DNA of 64,000 bases. It comes from Diphasiastrum complanatum. Lineage: Eukaryota > Streptophyta > Lycopodiopsida > Lycopodiales > Lycopodiaceae. The translations under genes and the position numbers were made by a program. This document shows, in pieces, positions 49,791-61,739 of this stretch (positions are counted from its first letter, which is position 1; the number at the start of each line of letters is the position of its first letter). Below the pieces are notes generated by a model. The model saw nothing but the letters and a program-made list of their open reading frames with translations. It did no database searches and was not told where the DNA came from. The stretch lies in the NCBI GenBank assembly GCA_029204225.1, contig CM055108.1, positions 644,217-708,216 on the forward strand, read 5' to 3'.

Positions 49791-51180
49791 TAGGTGTTAT
49801 TATATATAGAGTAGTTACATCATTTATGAAGTGATATAGTCGAACTGAGGAAAAACCAACTAATTTCTATATTTGGGATCATTATTAGTCACCAAGAATG
49901 GAATATATTTGTAAAGAGATGCCCTCCCTTTTGAGCGTAAGTTGGTGCCTGCAAAATCTGAAAACTATTTGAAAAACTCATACCTGGACTATCGTAGAAG
50001 TGACTTCTTGTGAGGATGCCATGTTAGTCCCTCGAGTACTCTTGTCTTCTTTCGACTCAAACCATTTATAACATTATTGTCAGTATTGTGAAAATGATAC
50101 TAAGCATGTTAAGGAAAGCCTTACTAATCATTGCTTATATAAGTCTGAAACGAATGGTTTATTGTGCATATATGTGCAAACGCTTATAGCTCTATGGTTC
50201 AAAACCGAACCTAATAAAAAACAAAGATAGTAGTAATATTTGATGCTACAAAGAGCGCAAGTTTTATCTATTAGTGCTTAGACACAATAGTATTCCCTTT
50301 GAAATTGCAACCATTCAAACGTATGATAGCAAACAGGTTAAAGTCTGACATATACTAATCATAATCAGAACATGCCAATATCTTAGTTGTATATTTTGTA
50401 TAAGAGCATGATGCTACAATGGCTTCATCTCTAGACTATGTATGTAACCTTTCGTTACTTATGGAACAATCAAACATTCATACTGTCCTTTGAAGGATAG
50501 TAATGCCTATTGTATACTATAGTTATCAAACCAACCTTTCATCCTTTCATATCTAGAATAAAGAGTTTGAATAGACACAACCATTCATAACATATGAAGT
50601 GCTTCATCGCTAGTCATTAAGAAGCTTTTGTCTCAACCCAGAATATGTGATGCATACCTATCATGAGTATGTGGAAAGAAGCATTGGTTCATTGCTGGTG
50701 GACAACATACCATATATATCCATTTTTTGAGTACATAATTCAAGAAAATCCATTGCAGGTCTATCGCTGGACAACAGCTCATATATCTTCATAGAACTTC
50801 TACAATATTGAACATGTTTCATCGCTGGCCCATTGCTGGACAGCGGATAGTATTTATGAAAAAATGCCATACAAAAATACATATGAACCCTCGTTGATCA
50901 GCAGATCCATACCATCACATTTATCACTCAGAAAGCTGGATATCATTTGTATGTAGCAAAGAGATGAAAGCAATGATATGAAATGAGTAGAACCACATGT
51001 CATAAAGTAGAAGCGGATGATTTTAAGCCAAGTAGGGCACGATTTTTATTGTTTTTAATAAACTCCAGTCCAAAGTCCCCAACAGACATAAAACCTTAAG
51101 TTCCTATAGTGAATTTTTTGTACAGAAATGAGTAAAAATGATTGACAATGCAAAACTTGGTCTGATCAGAATTTACAAAT
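49791..51180. other. Unassigned interval
   Basis: AT-rich, without motif-bearing frames. Loose repeats of CATTGCTGG / ATCGCTGGACAAC occur at 50690-50850. Confidence 0.45.
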
Positions 51181-51620
51181 ATGATACTGTCGAAAAGTAG
51201 TATGCAAAAGGTAAGTCTAGCTCGAAAAGAAACGAATGAAAATAATTCATGTGTCTAGAAAGAAAACTTTTCGTGCATGCCGGAAAAAACTATCTTCAAC
51301 TTTCCAATGCATGACTACGCCTATCAATTTCAAACGAAACAATAGTGATAGAAATCACGTTTGAACTTATAGTAACTAACTTTGAAATTGCCAGTACTAC
51401 AGTGATTACGTAGCCAAACAATTAAGCATAAAAAATTATCAGACAAATAATTAGTCATGAATTGTTCACGAATTAGTCGCGAAGAAATACATAAACGCAT
51501 ACATTCTGAGACGAAAAACTGAACGCAATAAAGGATAGTATCGATTCAGTATGAAAACGTAACAGAAGTAAATGAGTACAATAAATTGCAGATCGAAGCT
51601 GCGCAGTCTATGCTATCTCT
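51181..51620 (-). repeat. Part of LTR-D, split by the Copia at 51621-57250
   Basis: It resembles the middle of LTR-A/B/C (GCATGACTACGCCTATCA, AGTGATAGAAATCAC, GTGATTACGTAGCCAAAC) but is strongly diverged. The neighbouring LTR piece at 57251-57917 would be its other half. Confidence 0.5.
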
Positions 51621-52857
51621 TGTTGGAGAAAGAGGGAGTGTCGTGCGTGAGAAACGAAAATAGCTCAAAAAAAAAACGAACACGAAAAAGAAGCAAACTC
51701 GAAACTCAAACGAGAAATAAACTCGAACAACAAGTGTTCGTGCGCAGTGGAATGAGCTATATTACCCTTTTCATAAGCATGACTACGCCTATCAGAAACG
51801 AATAGAATGTTAGTGATAGAAATCATGGTCGTTCTAAATACGTAGCCAAATATTAATAATACACTAGAAGAATAATTTGTCGCAAACAGCTAGACAAAGT
51901 ATTTGTCGCAAATGATTCGCGAAGAGACTGAGCTCGACTGATAATCAGTCGCAAATGATTCATGAAAGGCAAGACTAAATATTACTCATCAATAGCTAGA
52001 CTAATAATAACTCGCTAAAAATAGATTACCAGATTGAGCAGCAAGAAAGTCAGACAGAATGAAGAAAAGCATAGCAATATCGACACAAATCTGAACGCAA
52101 AACAAAAGAGCTGTTATGAGATTAAGTATAGCAAAATATACATGTCAATAATACGGAGTAGAGCACAAGAAAATAGCAGATGAAACCACATGCTCTACAA
52201 AGCTAATTCAATTTGTAAAAGGAATGAATCTATTACTGACAATAAAGAATTAATGCGTAGGGCATCTACTTCGTCTATCTTTGATAAGTTTCTGATGCTA
52301 TTATTTTACACACACTTGATCTTCAATTTCTTAATCAACTGAATATGCAAGTGGTATTCAATATATGTACACAATGTTACAGGTGTACAGATGAAGAAAG
52401 TACAAAGTGGATGTGTTGTCTATAGGAGATCGTGGGTGGCTGTTGTCGTTGTCACATCCGTAAGGACAGTTGTATGGGATGAGCGTGAAAAGGCCGCGAC
52501 GTTAGCCTTTGCTGAAGTGAACGTTGATGAAGATGCGAAAAATGTGTCACTCTGACGAAATATCTTAGGATTTGATTTTCAGGCTTCGATTTTCCTAGGG
52601 CACCTTTGGCATTTTGTAAGGTAAAGTCACATTTTTCACCTGTCACAAAACACGTGTAAAAGCACAATGTCGTTTTTTTTTTCGCCTTTTCTTCACCTGT
52701 GAGAATTTACTTGTATTTATGCAGACAGTCGCATTTTATTCGTCTGTCTTATTTTAAATGTGAATATGCAGACTGTGCGACAACGTGAGTAAAAATGCAG
52801 CATGAATGGAGGCAGATTAAAATGGGATTTGGGAGAGTAGAGGAGATAAATCCAACA
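51621..52857 (-). repeat. Copia-5 3' LTR (LTR-B)
   Basis: On the minus strand it starts TGTTGGATTTATC right after a G-rich polypurine tract and ends TCCAACA. By eye it is close to 56026-57250 throughout. Confidence 0.88.
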
Positions 52858-54647
52858 CCCCCAACACTTAATGCTTTCGTGAATATATCCACAACCATGT
52901 CCTGCATTCTACAGTACGTTAAGTTCACCTCCTTGTTGAGAAGCTTGCCCTTGATGTACTGATATCTAATTTCAATGTGCATGGTTGGCCGATAAGGCAA
53001 TAGCACTCTGATTATCACAAAATAAAATTTTAGGACTATATTGATACAAATTAATATCTGACAGTAAATTTCTCAACCAAAACGCTTCCTTGATAGATTG
53101 AGAAGCAGCAATGTATTCTGCTTGTGTAGAAGAAAGTGTGATAGAGGTTTTCTTACAACTGTTCCATGAGATAGGACCGCCGTTGAAGAAGAATGTTTCC
53201 AAATGTGGACTTACGATTATCTACATCTCCTCCCCAACTTGCATCAGAATATCCACTGAGTTGATGAAGATTGTCATTGCTGACATTTCCATAGCAGATG
53301 CACTGGTCCATGGTAGCTCGAATATACCTCATGACTCTTATGAGAGCCTTCCAATGAGTAATGCCAAGATTAGTCATATATTGGCTAAGTGAGCTTACTA
53401 CAAAAGAGATATCCGATCTTGTACAAACCATTGCATACATGAGAGATCCAAGTATCAATCGATAAGGATACTCTCTCATTTGCTCCTCTTTCTGCTTGGT
53501 CTGGGTACATTGGTCCTTTGACAAATGCAGGCCTGGATCCATCGATAAGTGAGCTAATTTACAATTCATTAGATTGTATCTGTTAAGAACATTGTGAAGA
53601 TGTTGAGTGATGTAAATCAGTCATCTTGCTCTGTCTCTGTGGATTTGAATGCCCAGACAGAAGTGAGCTTCACCCAATCAGTCATGTCGAACTCTTAAAA
53701 CAACATCTGCTTAGAATCCTTGACCAAATTGGCATTGTTGCTGAAAAACAACGTATCATCCACGTATAAGGTGATGATAATGAAGGATTGCTTCACTGAC
53801 TTGGAATAGATGTTGCAGTCAACAATGCTTGGTTTGAATCCTTGTTCGATGAGAAATGTGTTGATCCTCTGGAAACAAGTCTGGCAGACTGTTTCAAGCC
53901 GTAAAGTGCTTTGTGGAGTTTACCGACATGATTTTTCATACCTTTAAGAACGTACCTTCGGGCTATAGCATGTAGATGTCTTCTTGTATAACTCCATTCA
54001 GATAGGCTATTTGCACATCAAGCTGATGTACTTCGAGGTCAGCAGCTGCAACATAAGACAAGAGCATTCGGATCGACGAATGTTTGACTACTGGACTGAA
54101 AGTCTCGCTGTAGTCAACGTTGGGGATCTGAGTAATCCTCGTGCTACCAGTCTGGCCTTCCTTCAGTCAATTGCTCCGTTGGCATTGTATTTAATCTTAA
54201 AGATTCATTTGCAATCAATGATATTGCAGCCAATATAGGAGCTTCGACTAATGACCATGTCTGGTTCTTGATCAGAGAGGAATATTTTTTGTCCATAGCT
54301 TCTCTCCAAATATTAGAGTTTGGTTGGATGAGTGCCTCTTCGACTGTCATCGGTTCCTGTATCAAGAGACATGCAGACTCAAGAGTATACCTTGTGGGCT
54401 GTGTGCACACTCGGCTTGATCTTTTGGGAGGATTCGACTGATGAACCACTCTTGGGGCTTGTTGTTGGGTAGCAGCAACATCTTCGTCTAATTCACTGTC
54501 TAGAAGTGGGTCGACAATAGACACACCTGAGCTAGAAGCTCGGACAATTGTGTCAATGGTAGGTGATGAAGGTTCTCTTGCAGCACTATCCTTGCCTTTG
54601 ATGTCGATGAACTGATCCTCGATAAAGACTGTATTCCGACTATACAA
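52858..54647 (-). pseudogene. Copia-5 linker, RT and RNase H (broken)
   Basis: On the minus strand: linker with NTVFIEDQFIDIKGKD, then an RT start with QEPMTVEEALIQP and REAMDKKYSSLIKNQTWSLVE, then a frame-broken RT with the catalytic box ITLYVDDTLFFSNN (about 53730-53770), then SLMYAMVCTRSDISFVVSSL, HWKALIRVMRYIRATM and GYSDASWGGDVDNRKS (RNase H start, 53153-53569), SITLSSTQAEYIAASQS, CDNQSAIALSANHAH, and VDIFTKALS. Three or more frameshifts split it. With an intact frame it would reverse-transcribe the element's RNA. Confidence 0.86.
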
Positions 54648-54653
54648 GATTTG

Positions 54654-55440
54654 CTAGATATCAGGATCATACAGCTTGTATGTATTATCAGATGAAGTAT
54701 ATCCAATCAAGATGGTCTTGAGACCTTGGAAGTCCAATTTCTTTCTCGTGTCTTTTGGGATCTGCGCATAGGAAACGCATCCAAACACTCTTAGATTCTT
54801 CACAGAAGGCTTAGAGCTTGTCCACACTTCGTGGTGTCTTGCCTGAGAGGGCCTTGGTCGAACATCTGTTCTGGACATAAGCTGCAGTGGAGACAACTTC
54901 AGCCCAGAATCTCTTGGGCAGTGATGCATGCGCTAACATACATTTGGCCTATTCAACTAGGGTACGGTTCTTCCTCTCGGCTAAGCCATTAGACTGAGTA
55001 TTGTAAGGAGTGATGAATTGTTGTTCAATGCCTTGGCTTTGGCAATACTCCTTAAACTCGATAGAGATATATTTTCCACCGTTGTCTGACCTTAGGACCT
55101 TGATCATCCATCCAGTCTCCTTTTTTGCACGTTCCTTCTAGATTCTGAAGCAGTTGAAGGCTTTTGATTTCTTCTTTATGAAGTACACCATAGTAAAAAA
55201 TTCATTAATAAAAGTTATAAAATACTTTGCATCCTTCAGCAAAGGATTTTTCATCGGGCCACAAATGTCTGAATGTACAATGTCTAACAATCCTTTAGCA
55301 ATATGTTGATGGCTTGATTTGAATGGTTTCCTAGTCTGTTTACTAAGTAGACAGTCTTGACAGACATGTAACTCGACTTTATCACGATGATAGTCGAGAT
55401 CAAGAACAATAGATTGTCTACACATTTATTGTACAACAGC
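54654..55440 (-). pseudogene. Copia-5 integrase
   Basis: On the minus strand: HVCQDCLLSKQTRKPF (zinc region end), VHSDICGPMKNPL (first Asp), then after a stop VLRSDNGGKYISIEF (second Asp) and NGLAERKNRTL (Glu), giving the D,D,E triad. The C-terminal part has LRVFGCVSYAQIPKDTRKKLDF and LIGYTSSDNTYKLYDP. Stops and a frameshift (about 54930, 55135) break it. The zinc-region His pair upstream is degraded. Confidence 0.85.
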
Positions 55441-55857
55441 ATGATTCAAGTGACCGTCTATGACAGATCCGACAACGGCCATTTGACTTAATAGGTTCTT
55501 GAATTGATTGATGTGATTCTATAGGGAATCACCATTCGTCATTTTGAGGGAGTAAAATCTCTTCCTAAGATGTAGCTTGGAAGCTATATCTCGCACTTCG
55601 TATAGTGTGCTCAAGATGTCCTAGACTTCTTTCGATGTCTGAGCCTCGGAGACATGGCCCATCTGGGTATCCGTAATGATGAGAATGATCAGCGCGAAAG
55701 CCTTTCCATCCTTCAGCTTTCGTTTGGCGATTGTTGTGTCGTCTGTTTCGGGTTTCCCTTCTGTACCTGTAACAACGTCATACAATTCTTTAGCCATTAG
55801 AATAGTTTTCATCTTAAATTTCCACAGATGGTAATTGCCTTCATCAAGCTTGTCCAT
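55441..55857 (-). pseudogene. Copia-5 gag fragment
   Basis: Minus-strand ATG at 55857, then DEGNYHLWKFKMKTILMAKEL and MGHVSEAQTSKEV, a UBN2-type gag start. A TAG at 55618-55620 replaces the Trp normally found before DIL (a TGG-to-TAG change). A short gag tail follows, then the integrase zinc region. The nucleocapsid knuckle and protease are missing, so there is an internal deletion. Confidence 0.83.
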
Positions 55858-56012
55858 GATAGGACTAGCTTTCCCTTGATTAGTCTAAGTGATAGAGAAA
55901 ACTATCAGTGACTTAAGTATGAAAATATGGTATAGAATTACTGAACAAGAAGACAATTACTCTATCGGCTAGTAGAGTCTTGTACTGTCGAAGCTTATTA
56001 GGCTACAAAAAT

Positions 56013-56025
56013 AGCTCTAATGCCA
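56013..56025 (-). promoter_or_regulatory. Primer binding site, Copia-5
   Basis: AGCTCTAATGCCA directly abuts the LTR, two changes from the tRNA-Met site. Confidence 0.82.
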
Positions 56026-57250
56026 TTTTGGAGAAAGAGGGTGTGTCGTGCATGAGAAACGAAAAGAGCTCGAAAAGAAAATGAACACAAAAAAGAAGTG
56101 AACTCAAAACTCGAACAAGAAATGAATGCAAACAATTCATGCACAACGGAATGAGCTATATTACTCTTTCCCTAAGCATGACTACGGCTATCAGAAATGA
56201 ACAGAATGTTAGTGATAGAAATCACAGTCGTTTTGATTACGTAGCCAAACATTAATAAAATACCAGAAGAGTAATTTGTCACGAACAGCTAGACAAAATA
56301 TTTGTCACGAATGATTCGCAAAGAGCTAGATTGAGCTAGACTGATAATCAGTCGCGAATGATTCGCGAAAGGCAAGACTAAATATTGGTCATCAACAACT
56401 AGACTAATAATAACTCGCTAAAAACATATTACCAGATTAAGCAACAAGAAAGTCAGATAGAATGAAAAAAAGCATAGCAATATTGACACAAATTTGAACG
56501 TAGAACAAAAGAGCTGTTATCAGATTAAGTATATCAAAATATACATGTCAATAATGCAATAAAGCACAAGACAATAGCGGATGAAACCGCTTGCTCTACA
56601 AAGCTAACTCAATCTGTAAAAGGAATGAACCTATTATTGACAAAAATGAATCAATGTGCAGGTCATCTACTTCGTCTGTCTCTGATAAACTTCTGATGCT
56701 ATTATTTTACACACACTTGATCTTAAATCCCTTAATCAACTGAATACGCAAGTGATATTCAATATATATACACAACGTTACAAGTGTGTAGATGAAGAAA
56801 GTACAAAGTGGATGTGCTATCTGTAGAAGATCGTGGGTGGTTGTTGTCATTGTCAAATCCGTTAGCACAGTTGTATGGGATGAGCGTGAAAAGGTCGCGA
56901 CGTTAGCCTTTGCTGAAGTGAACATTAGTGAAGATGCGAAAAATGCGTCACTCTGACAAAATGACTTAGGATCTGATTTACAGGGTGCCTTCGCTTCTCC
57001 TAGGGCAGCTTTGGCATTTTGTAAGGTAGAGTCACATTTTTTGCCTGTCACAAAACACAGTGTCGCACTTTTTTTCGCCTTTTCTTCGACTGTGAAAATT
57101 TACTTGTATTTATGCAGACAATCGCATTTTGTTCGTCTGTCTTATTTTACATGTAAATATGCAGACTGTGCGACAACATGAGTAAAAATGTAACATGAAT
57201 GGAGGCAGATTAAAATGGGATTTAGAAGAGTAGAGGAGATAAATGCAACA
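56026..57250 (-). repeat. Copia-5 5' LTR (LTR-C)
   Basis: Its + strand left end is TTTTGGAG where LTR-A and LTR-B have TGTTGGAG, so the terminal CA has mutated. It contains the inverted repeat TCGCGAAT-G-ATTCGCGA (56352-56368). Confidence 0.88.
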
Positions 57251-57917
57251 CTCTGAGTAGCTAAAATGAAAATCTGAATTAAGCGCAATGCTAATAAGTA
57301 GTAGCGCAATAGCAATCTCTAAAACAACTATAAGAAGTGAGCTAGAATGCCCAGGAGTGTTCAAACCTGCAGGCTTAAGAGAGAGAGAGAGAGAGAGCTA
57401 ACTATTCAAATGCTTCCGATAATCTTCACTTTTGATGATTAAACTATATGAATATGAACAGCTATTTATACTAAAAAATTAGGTCATCAAATGCGATCGC
57501 CAGTTAGCTGGTGATCTGCTGGCATCCATCCGGTCCTTGTCTTTGATTGTTGATAGGTGGTGAAATTGGCCGTAAATGTTCTGTCTGCATAAATGAACCA
57601 AAACTGTAGCTCTGCAAAAATGAACTAAAACAGCCACATGCAACACTGTCGGGTTTTTCGCGAAAAATACAAAAAAGAGAATGTGTCCTTAAATCTCATC
57701 TAGGATTGCCCCACACTTTGCCATAGTCATTTTCTTAACATTTGAGACTTTTTTGAAGAAGCGAAAAATGCGACACTGTGATTTTACACAAGATTATTGT
57801 ATAAAAACACTCGTAATTCTACAGACTGTGTAAAGACATGGAAAAATCCGTAGAACTAGATAATCAATGGATGAAGATTAGGACCGATTAGTCGATTGGT
57901 AAGAAGGAGAATAATCC
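57251..57917 (-). repeat. LTR-D, 3' LTR of Copia-6 (left part displaced)
   Basis: On the minus strand it starts TGTTGGATTATTC after the polypurine tract AAGGGGGAG (about 57918-57926), has a TATAAATAGC box near 57465, and a GA/CT tract (57378-57398). It runs up to the end of LTR-C, so Copia-5 inserted into it. Confidence 0.75.
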
Positions 57918-57928
57918 AACACTCCCCC

Positions 57929-58723
57929 TTAATCTGAATCCTTGAATGCCTTGACCTTCAAACTTAGTTCTACACAAAATCTTCTGTGTGACTCCAAACT
58001 TAATGCTTTAGTAAAAACATCTACTGTCATATCTTGCGTTCTACAATACTGCAATCTGACCTCTTCGTTGAGAACTTTGCTTCTGACGAAATGATACTTC
58101 AGTTCAATGTGCTTACTCTTGGAATGAAATCTAGGGTTGGTTGATAAAGCAATGGCACTTTGATTATCACAAAATAATATCGTCGAGCAAACATGATTGA
58201 AAACAAAGATATAAGTGTGTATTTGCTTGCTTCCTCCATATTCTACCTCATGTGAGGTGTATATGCCAAAAACCACCATGAATGAGCCTCCATTGCCACC
58301 TTGCCATAAAGGATCACCAACCCTTGGAAACCTATAAAGTAATGAGTGCAATAGTAATGCTATCTGAGCTTTGTTTGCATCAACAAAACCAACAAAGAAT
58401 ACTAGTCCATTTTTAAGATCCACTTTATAAAACAAGATGTACATAGATTCACCAAAACTTGGCAATTCCCACATATTGACATAACATTGCTCAAACATGA
58501 AGTAAGATAAGTAAGGTAGGTTAGAAACACACTTTCTTGATGTTCCTTTGACGTTATTTAAGTCTTCAATTACCTGTAAAAATAGATCCTTAGTGCCTTG
58601 ACCATTGGGTTCCATTTCAATGACTTTGACAAGCTCCAAATTGTCAATTTTCTCTTGGTGTTGATGAAGCACATTAAGATCAACCTCTTGATCTTCCATA
58701 ACATCATCATAACCCTTGATCAA
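57929..58723 (-). pseudogene. Copia-6: shared linker segment fused to RNase H end
   Basis: A single open minus-strand frame of 264 codons. The first part has DVMEDQEVDLNVLHQHQEKIDNLEL, KGTSRKCVSNLPYL, FEQCYVNMWELPSFGES and FVGFVDANKA, which parallels the + strand relic at 12055-12400. The second part, from about 58190, is a clear Copia RNase H end: ILFCDNQSAIALSTNP, SKSKHIELKYHFVRS and VDVFTKALS. The RT is missing between gag and this frame. It is open despite lacking RT, so either it is recent in its deleted form or openness is chance. I do not recognise the first part as a known domain. Confidence 0.7.
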
Positions 58724-59167
58724 ACTTGAACATTTTTTTCAGATTCATTAATGACTATTACAAGTATAGCGATACTATCATTCACAAGTGCAGAAAATGA
58801 AAGACAAAAGGACCATTTGATGGAATTAAAAATCATAACTCCGATCATAATAATCGTGAATAACAAAAACAATAGAACAAGACAAACAATGTGTGCTGGA
58901 AGTAGTCTGTATTGTTAAATGTTGAATTATAGTAACTAAATGCTTCCATAGTCTACTTTGATTGCACTATAATAATAACACATCTTATTCTGCTATAAAT
59001 TTCTCTCTTACACAGACTGTAATCACGATAGCTTATCAACAATCAATCTATGCCTACAGAAAAACAGAGAAGAAGAAGAATGACTTATGTGAAAAACAAC
59101 TTAAAACTAAATGGATCAAATGATCTAGCTATAGTTTTTGATGGCACAACCCTAATGGAATGCATTG

Positions 59168-59425
59168 TTATCCATGTGGCAACGCATCACTAATGTAAAT
59201 AATCATCGATAGATTGATTAAAGACAATGCCCTTTGAACCCTCTTATCATAGGCTCTCATGTCGGCTGAAATCATGTTTAGCCTTAATTCAACACCCCTC
59301 ATGATCCGGAGCTCATTCTCCATGAGAATACTCTTCATTTTGAATATCCAAATACGATAGTTGAATACACTATCCAACTTACTAGCTTCGTCCAAAATCG
59401 ACTCATTCATGTTAGTCGCATCCAT
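59168..59425 (-). pseudogene. Copia-6 gag start
   Basis: Minus-strand ATG at 59425, ILDEASKLDSVFNYRIWIFKMKSILMENEL, comparable to the Copia gag start (LxxxNYxxWKFKMKxxL) but with IWIFKMK in place of the usual WKFKMK. The frame ends after about 85 codons. The polyprotein between here and 58723 is missing. Confidence 0.75.
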
Positions 59426-59429
59426 TGAG

Positions 59430-60660
59430 CAGTTTTGTCATGAAATTCAGGACCCTGGGTCCATTTTTCACTGAATTTTTTTAAAGGAGTTGATGTGCAG
59501 TTTGTCCTTCTCCTTCAGTCTCATCTGGACCATAGATCTCTATCTAAGGGCTCTTGCTCATTCAATCCAGACCCTAGATTAGGGAGAAGCTTCATCCAAC
59601 AGTGATCCATAAATCTGGACAGTGAAATGGCCCCTGTTGCACACTAGGCCCTTAGGACCACTAACTCTTCTCTTCTATTGGCAACACATGATGCACTCAT
59701 GCCCTCCCTCTCTCTTGGCAAAGAAACTTTTGGTTTTTGCTATGGAGAAGCAAAGAAATTCCAGCTTGAATCGAATTGTACATGTTTTCCTAGCCAAGGC
59801 CCTACACGGCCTCCTACAACAGAGGTTGCTATACTTGGGTACCCATCATCATCCTCTGACATATCCAAAAACTGAAGCATACAACTCAAAAATTGAGGTT
59901 TTTTCAGCCGAAATCCTTGCTCTGGATGATCTTTCCAGCTTTCTAGATAGGAAGAAGACTTTTCATAGTGCTTCTTCCAACTACCCCCTACTCCTCGGAA
60001 GTCGCTCCATAGTCCCTTAGATGCATCAACAAATGCCTAGTCAATCAATGTAGTATCACACATACACCAATTGAAACTCTTTCTCGAGAATTGTCTTTTT
60101 TGGAAAACTCTGACCTTCGATCTTACCATGCTCGAATTCTGAGCAAAATTCTCACTTTATGATATAATGTAAGGCTCTATCTTGCTTACAAAAAATCTGT
60201 TGAATTAACAATTGTCTGATTTGATGCACCACAAATTTCAAACGATGGTTTTTGCCATTTCCTAGCCTTCTCCACACCTTTCTCAAACTGACTTGGATTC
60301 CACCCAGATTTTTCATGAATTTGACTCTTATACTTGTCCATTGATTACAATCACCTTGCTATGAAACCAAGTTCACAAGACTAACATTGATTGATTCAGT
60401 TAAACGAGCACAACATCACTAAAAGCGTTTCTAGGACAAAATGAGAACGAAATTGCTCCAAATACACTATATTCTTTTGATTAACTTGAAACTACAAGAA
60501 GTATGTACATATGTAGTAACAAAGGGCTCGAGAAAGATTCGTCCGACCCTCTAGAACCAAGAGAGAAAAAGCAACCGTAAAAAACCTTGGCAAGTAACTG
60601 CCAAATAACTAGTGAATTATTGTCTTTGTAACTAGCAAGCACGCGTATGGTACACCTACA
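59430..60660. other. Unassigned, with an open frame of unknown origin
   Basis: Two overlapping + strand frames (59622-60020 and 59678-59875). The second has GFCYGEAKKFQLESNCTCFPSQGP and EVAILGYPSSSSD, a composition that looks coding-like (a Cys pair, Gly and Pro) but matches no family I can name. It may be an exon remnant of a host gene or chance. Confidence 0.3.
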
Positions 60661-60661
60661 T

Positions 60662-61600
60662 GGATCACACAACAATCACTACATGGGAACAATTTAAGGA
60701 GACATTTTTAAACAGAGTTTGAGATATTAGATATTCTACAAGGGTGCTGGCTAGATTGAATTTTATGTAGAAGAAAGACAAAGAATTTCCAAGGCAACAT
60801 ACGAGAAAAGTGAAGAAACTTATCGGGAAGCTGGCGGGTGTATATCCAGTCACGATGCAAATTGAATGGTTTCTTGCATGTCTACCCACAAAGATTGATT
60901 GATATTATCAAAAGGGCCTATGAATACATTGGAGAAACTTATTGCCACATCAGAGAAATATGAGACTTCTAAGTTCGTAGGGAAAAAAATATCCAATCAC
61001 AAATTGAAGGAGAAAGCTCCAAAAATAATCGATAACAAGTATGAAGGAGAAACTCCTACCTCAGATACAAGTCTCACATCTGATGAGTCATCATATGCTC
61101 TTAATATTGTCAAGGACGATGACATTGATATTAACTTTCTAGAGTGTTATGAAATCCACGAACCAGAAGCACTAGAATCTATCAAACAAGCTGGGCTTTC
61201 TATGCGAGAGATCTAAGGCTATCGTTTGAATAACATGACAGTTGGAATGATAAATACAAATGATACAGTTTCTGTCAAAATTGCCAAAACATTAAGAATA
61301 TCGAAGTTTTTATTTGAAGAAGAGCTTTGACAATATATCAAGCCTCTTTCCAAATATCAACATGTATTTGCTTGGTCAATGGAGGATTTGAAATGTATAT
61401 CTAAAGATTATGGACACAACGAATTGATCTGAAGGAGAATGCAATTTCAATATGACAAAAACAGTATAGATTGAACCCGAAGTATTAATTGATCATGAAA
61501 GACAAATTGGACAAGTATCTCGAAGCAGAAATCATCAGTCCTAAGCAGTGAATGAGTGTCGCCTATTGTTGTCATACCTAAAAAGATATTACTTTTTGGA
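60662..61600 (+). pseudogene. Gypsy gag to early RT fragment
   Basis: It opens near 60662 with MDHTTITTWEQFKETFLNRV, the capsid WxxFKxxFxxR pattern of Gypsy gag, then RKVKKLIGKLAG and MQIEWFLACLPTKID. A further part (60899-61216) has TLEKLIATSEKYE. Near 61330-61400 comes KYQHVFAWSMEDLKCIS, the usual lead-in to Gypsy RT, and near 61550 VSPIVVIPKK. It then breaks off before any catalytic box. The zinc knuckle and protease are not seen. Several stops are present. Confidence 0.75.
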
Positions 61601-61739
61601 ATAGCTACTAATTATTCCGTTGGCGTTAAATTTGAATCATCATGAGGATTAAATCATATAGGATTTGCCATAAATTTTTAAATTCATGTTTGTTGAAATC
61701 AAGACTCACTCTTGAGGAAAGCTGAATAGAGATGGAATC

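Larger units (their letters stand above)
51621..57250 (-). mobile_element. Copia-5: nearly full-length minus-strand element
   Basis: LTRs 51621-52857 and 56026-57250 enclose gag, integrase, RT and RNase H remnants in Copia order on the minus strand. A primer site (56013-56025, AGCTCTAATGCCA, reverse complement of TGGCATTAGAGCT) abuts the right-hand (5') LTR. The flanks share CTCT (51617-51620 and 57251-57254), so a target duplication is likely but not exact over five bases. Confidence 0.85.

Noticed and set aside
50690-50850. ATCGCTGGACAAC repeats as a tandem array
   Set aside because: Only three loose copies with irregular spacing.
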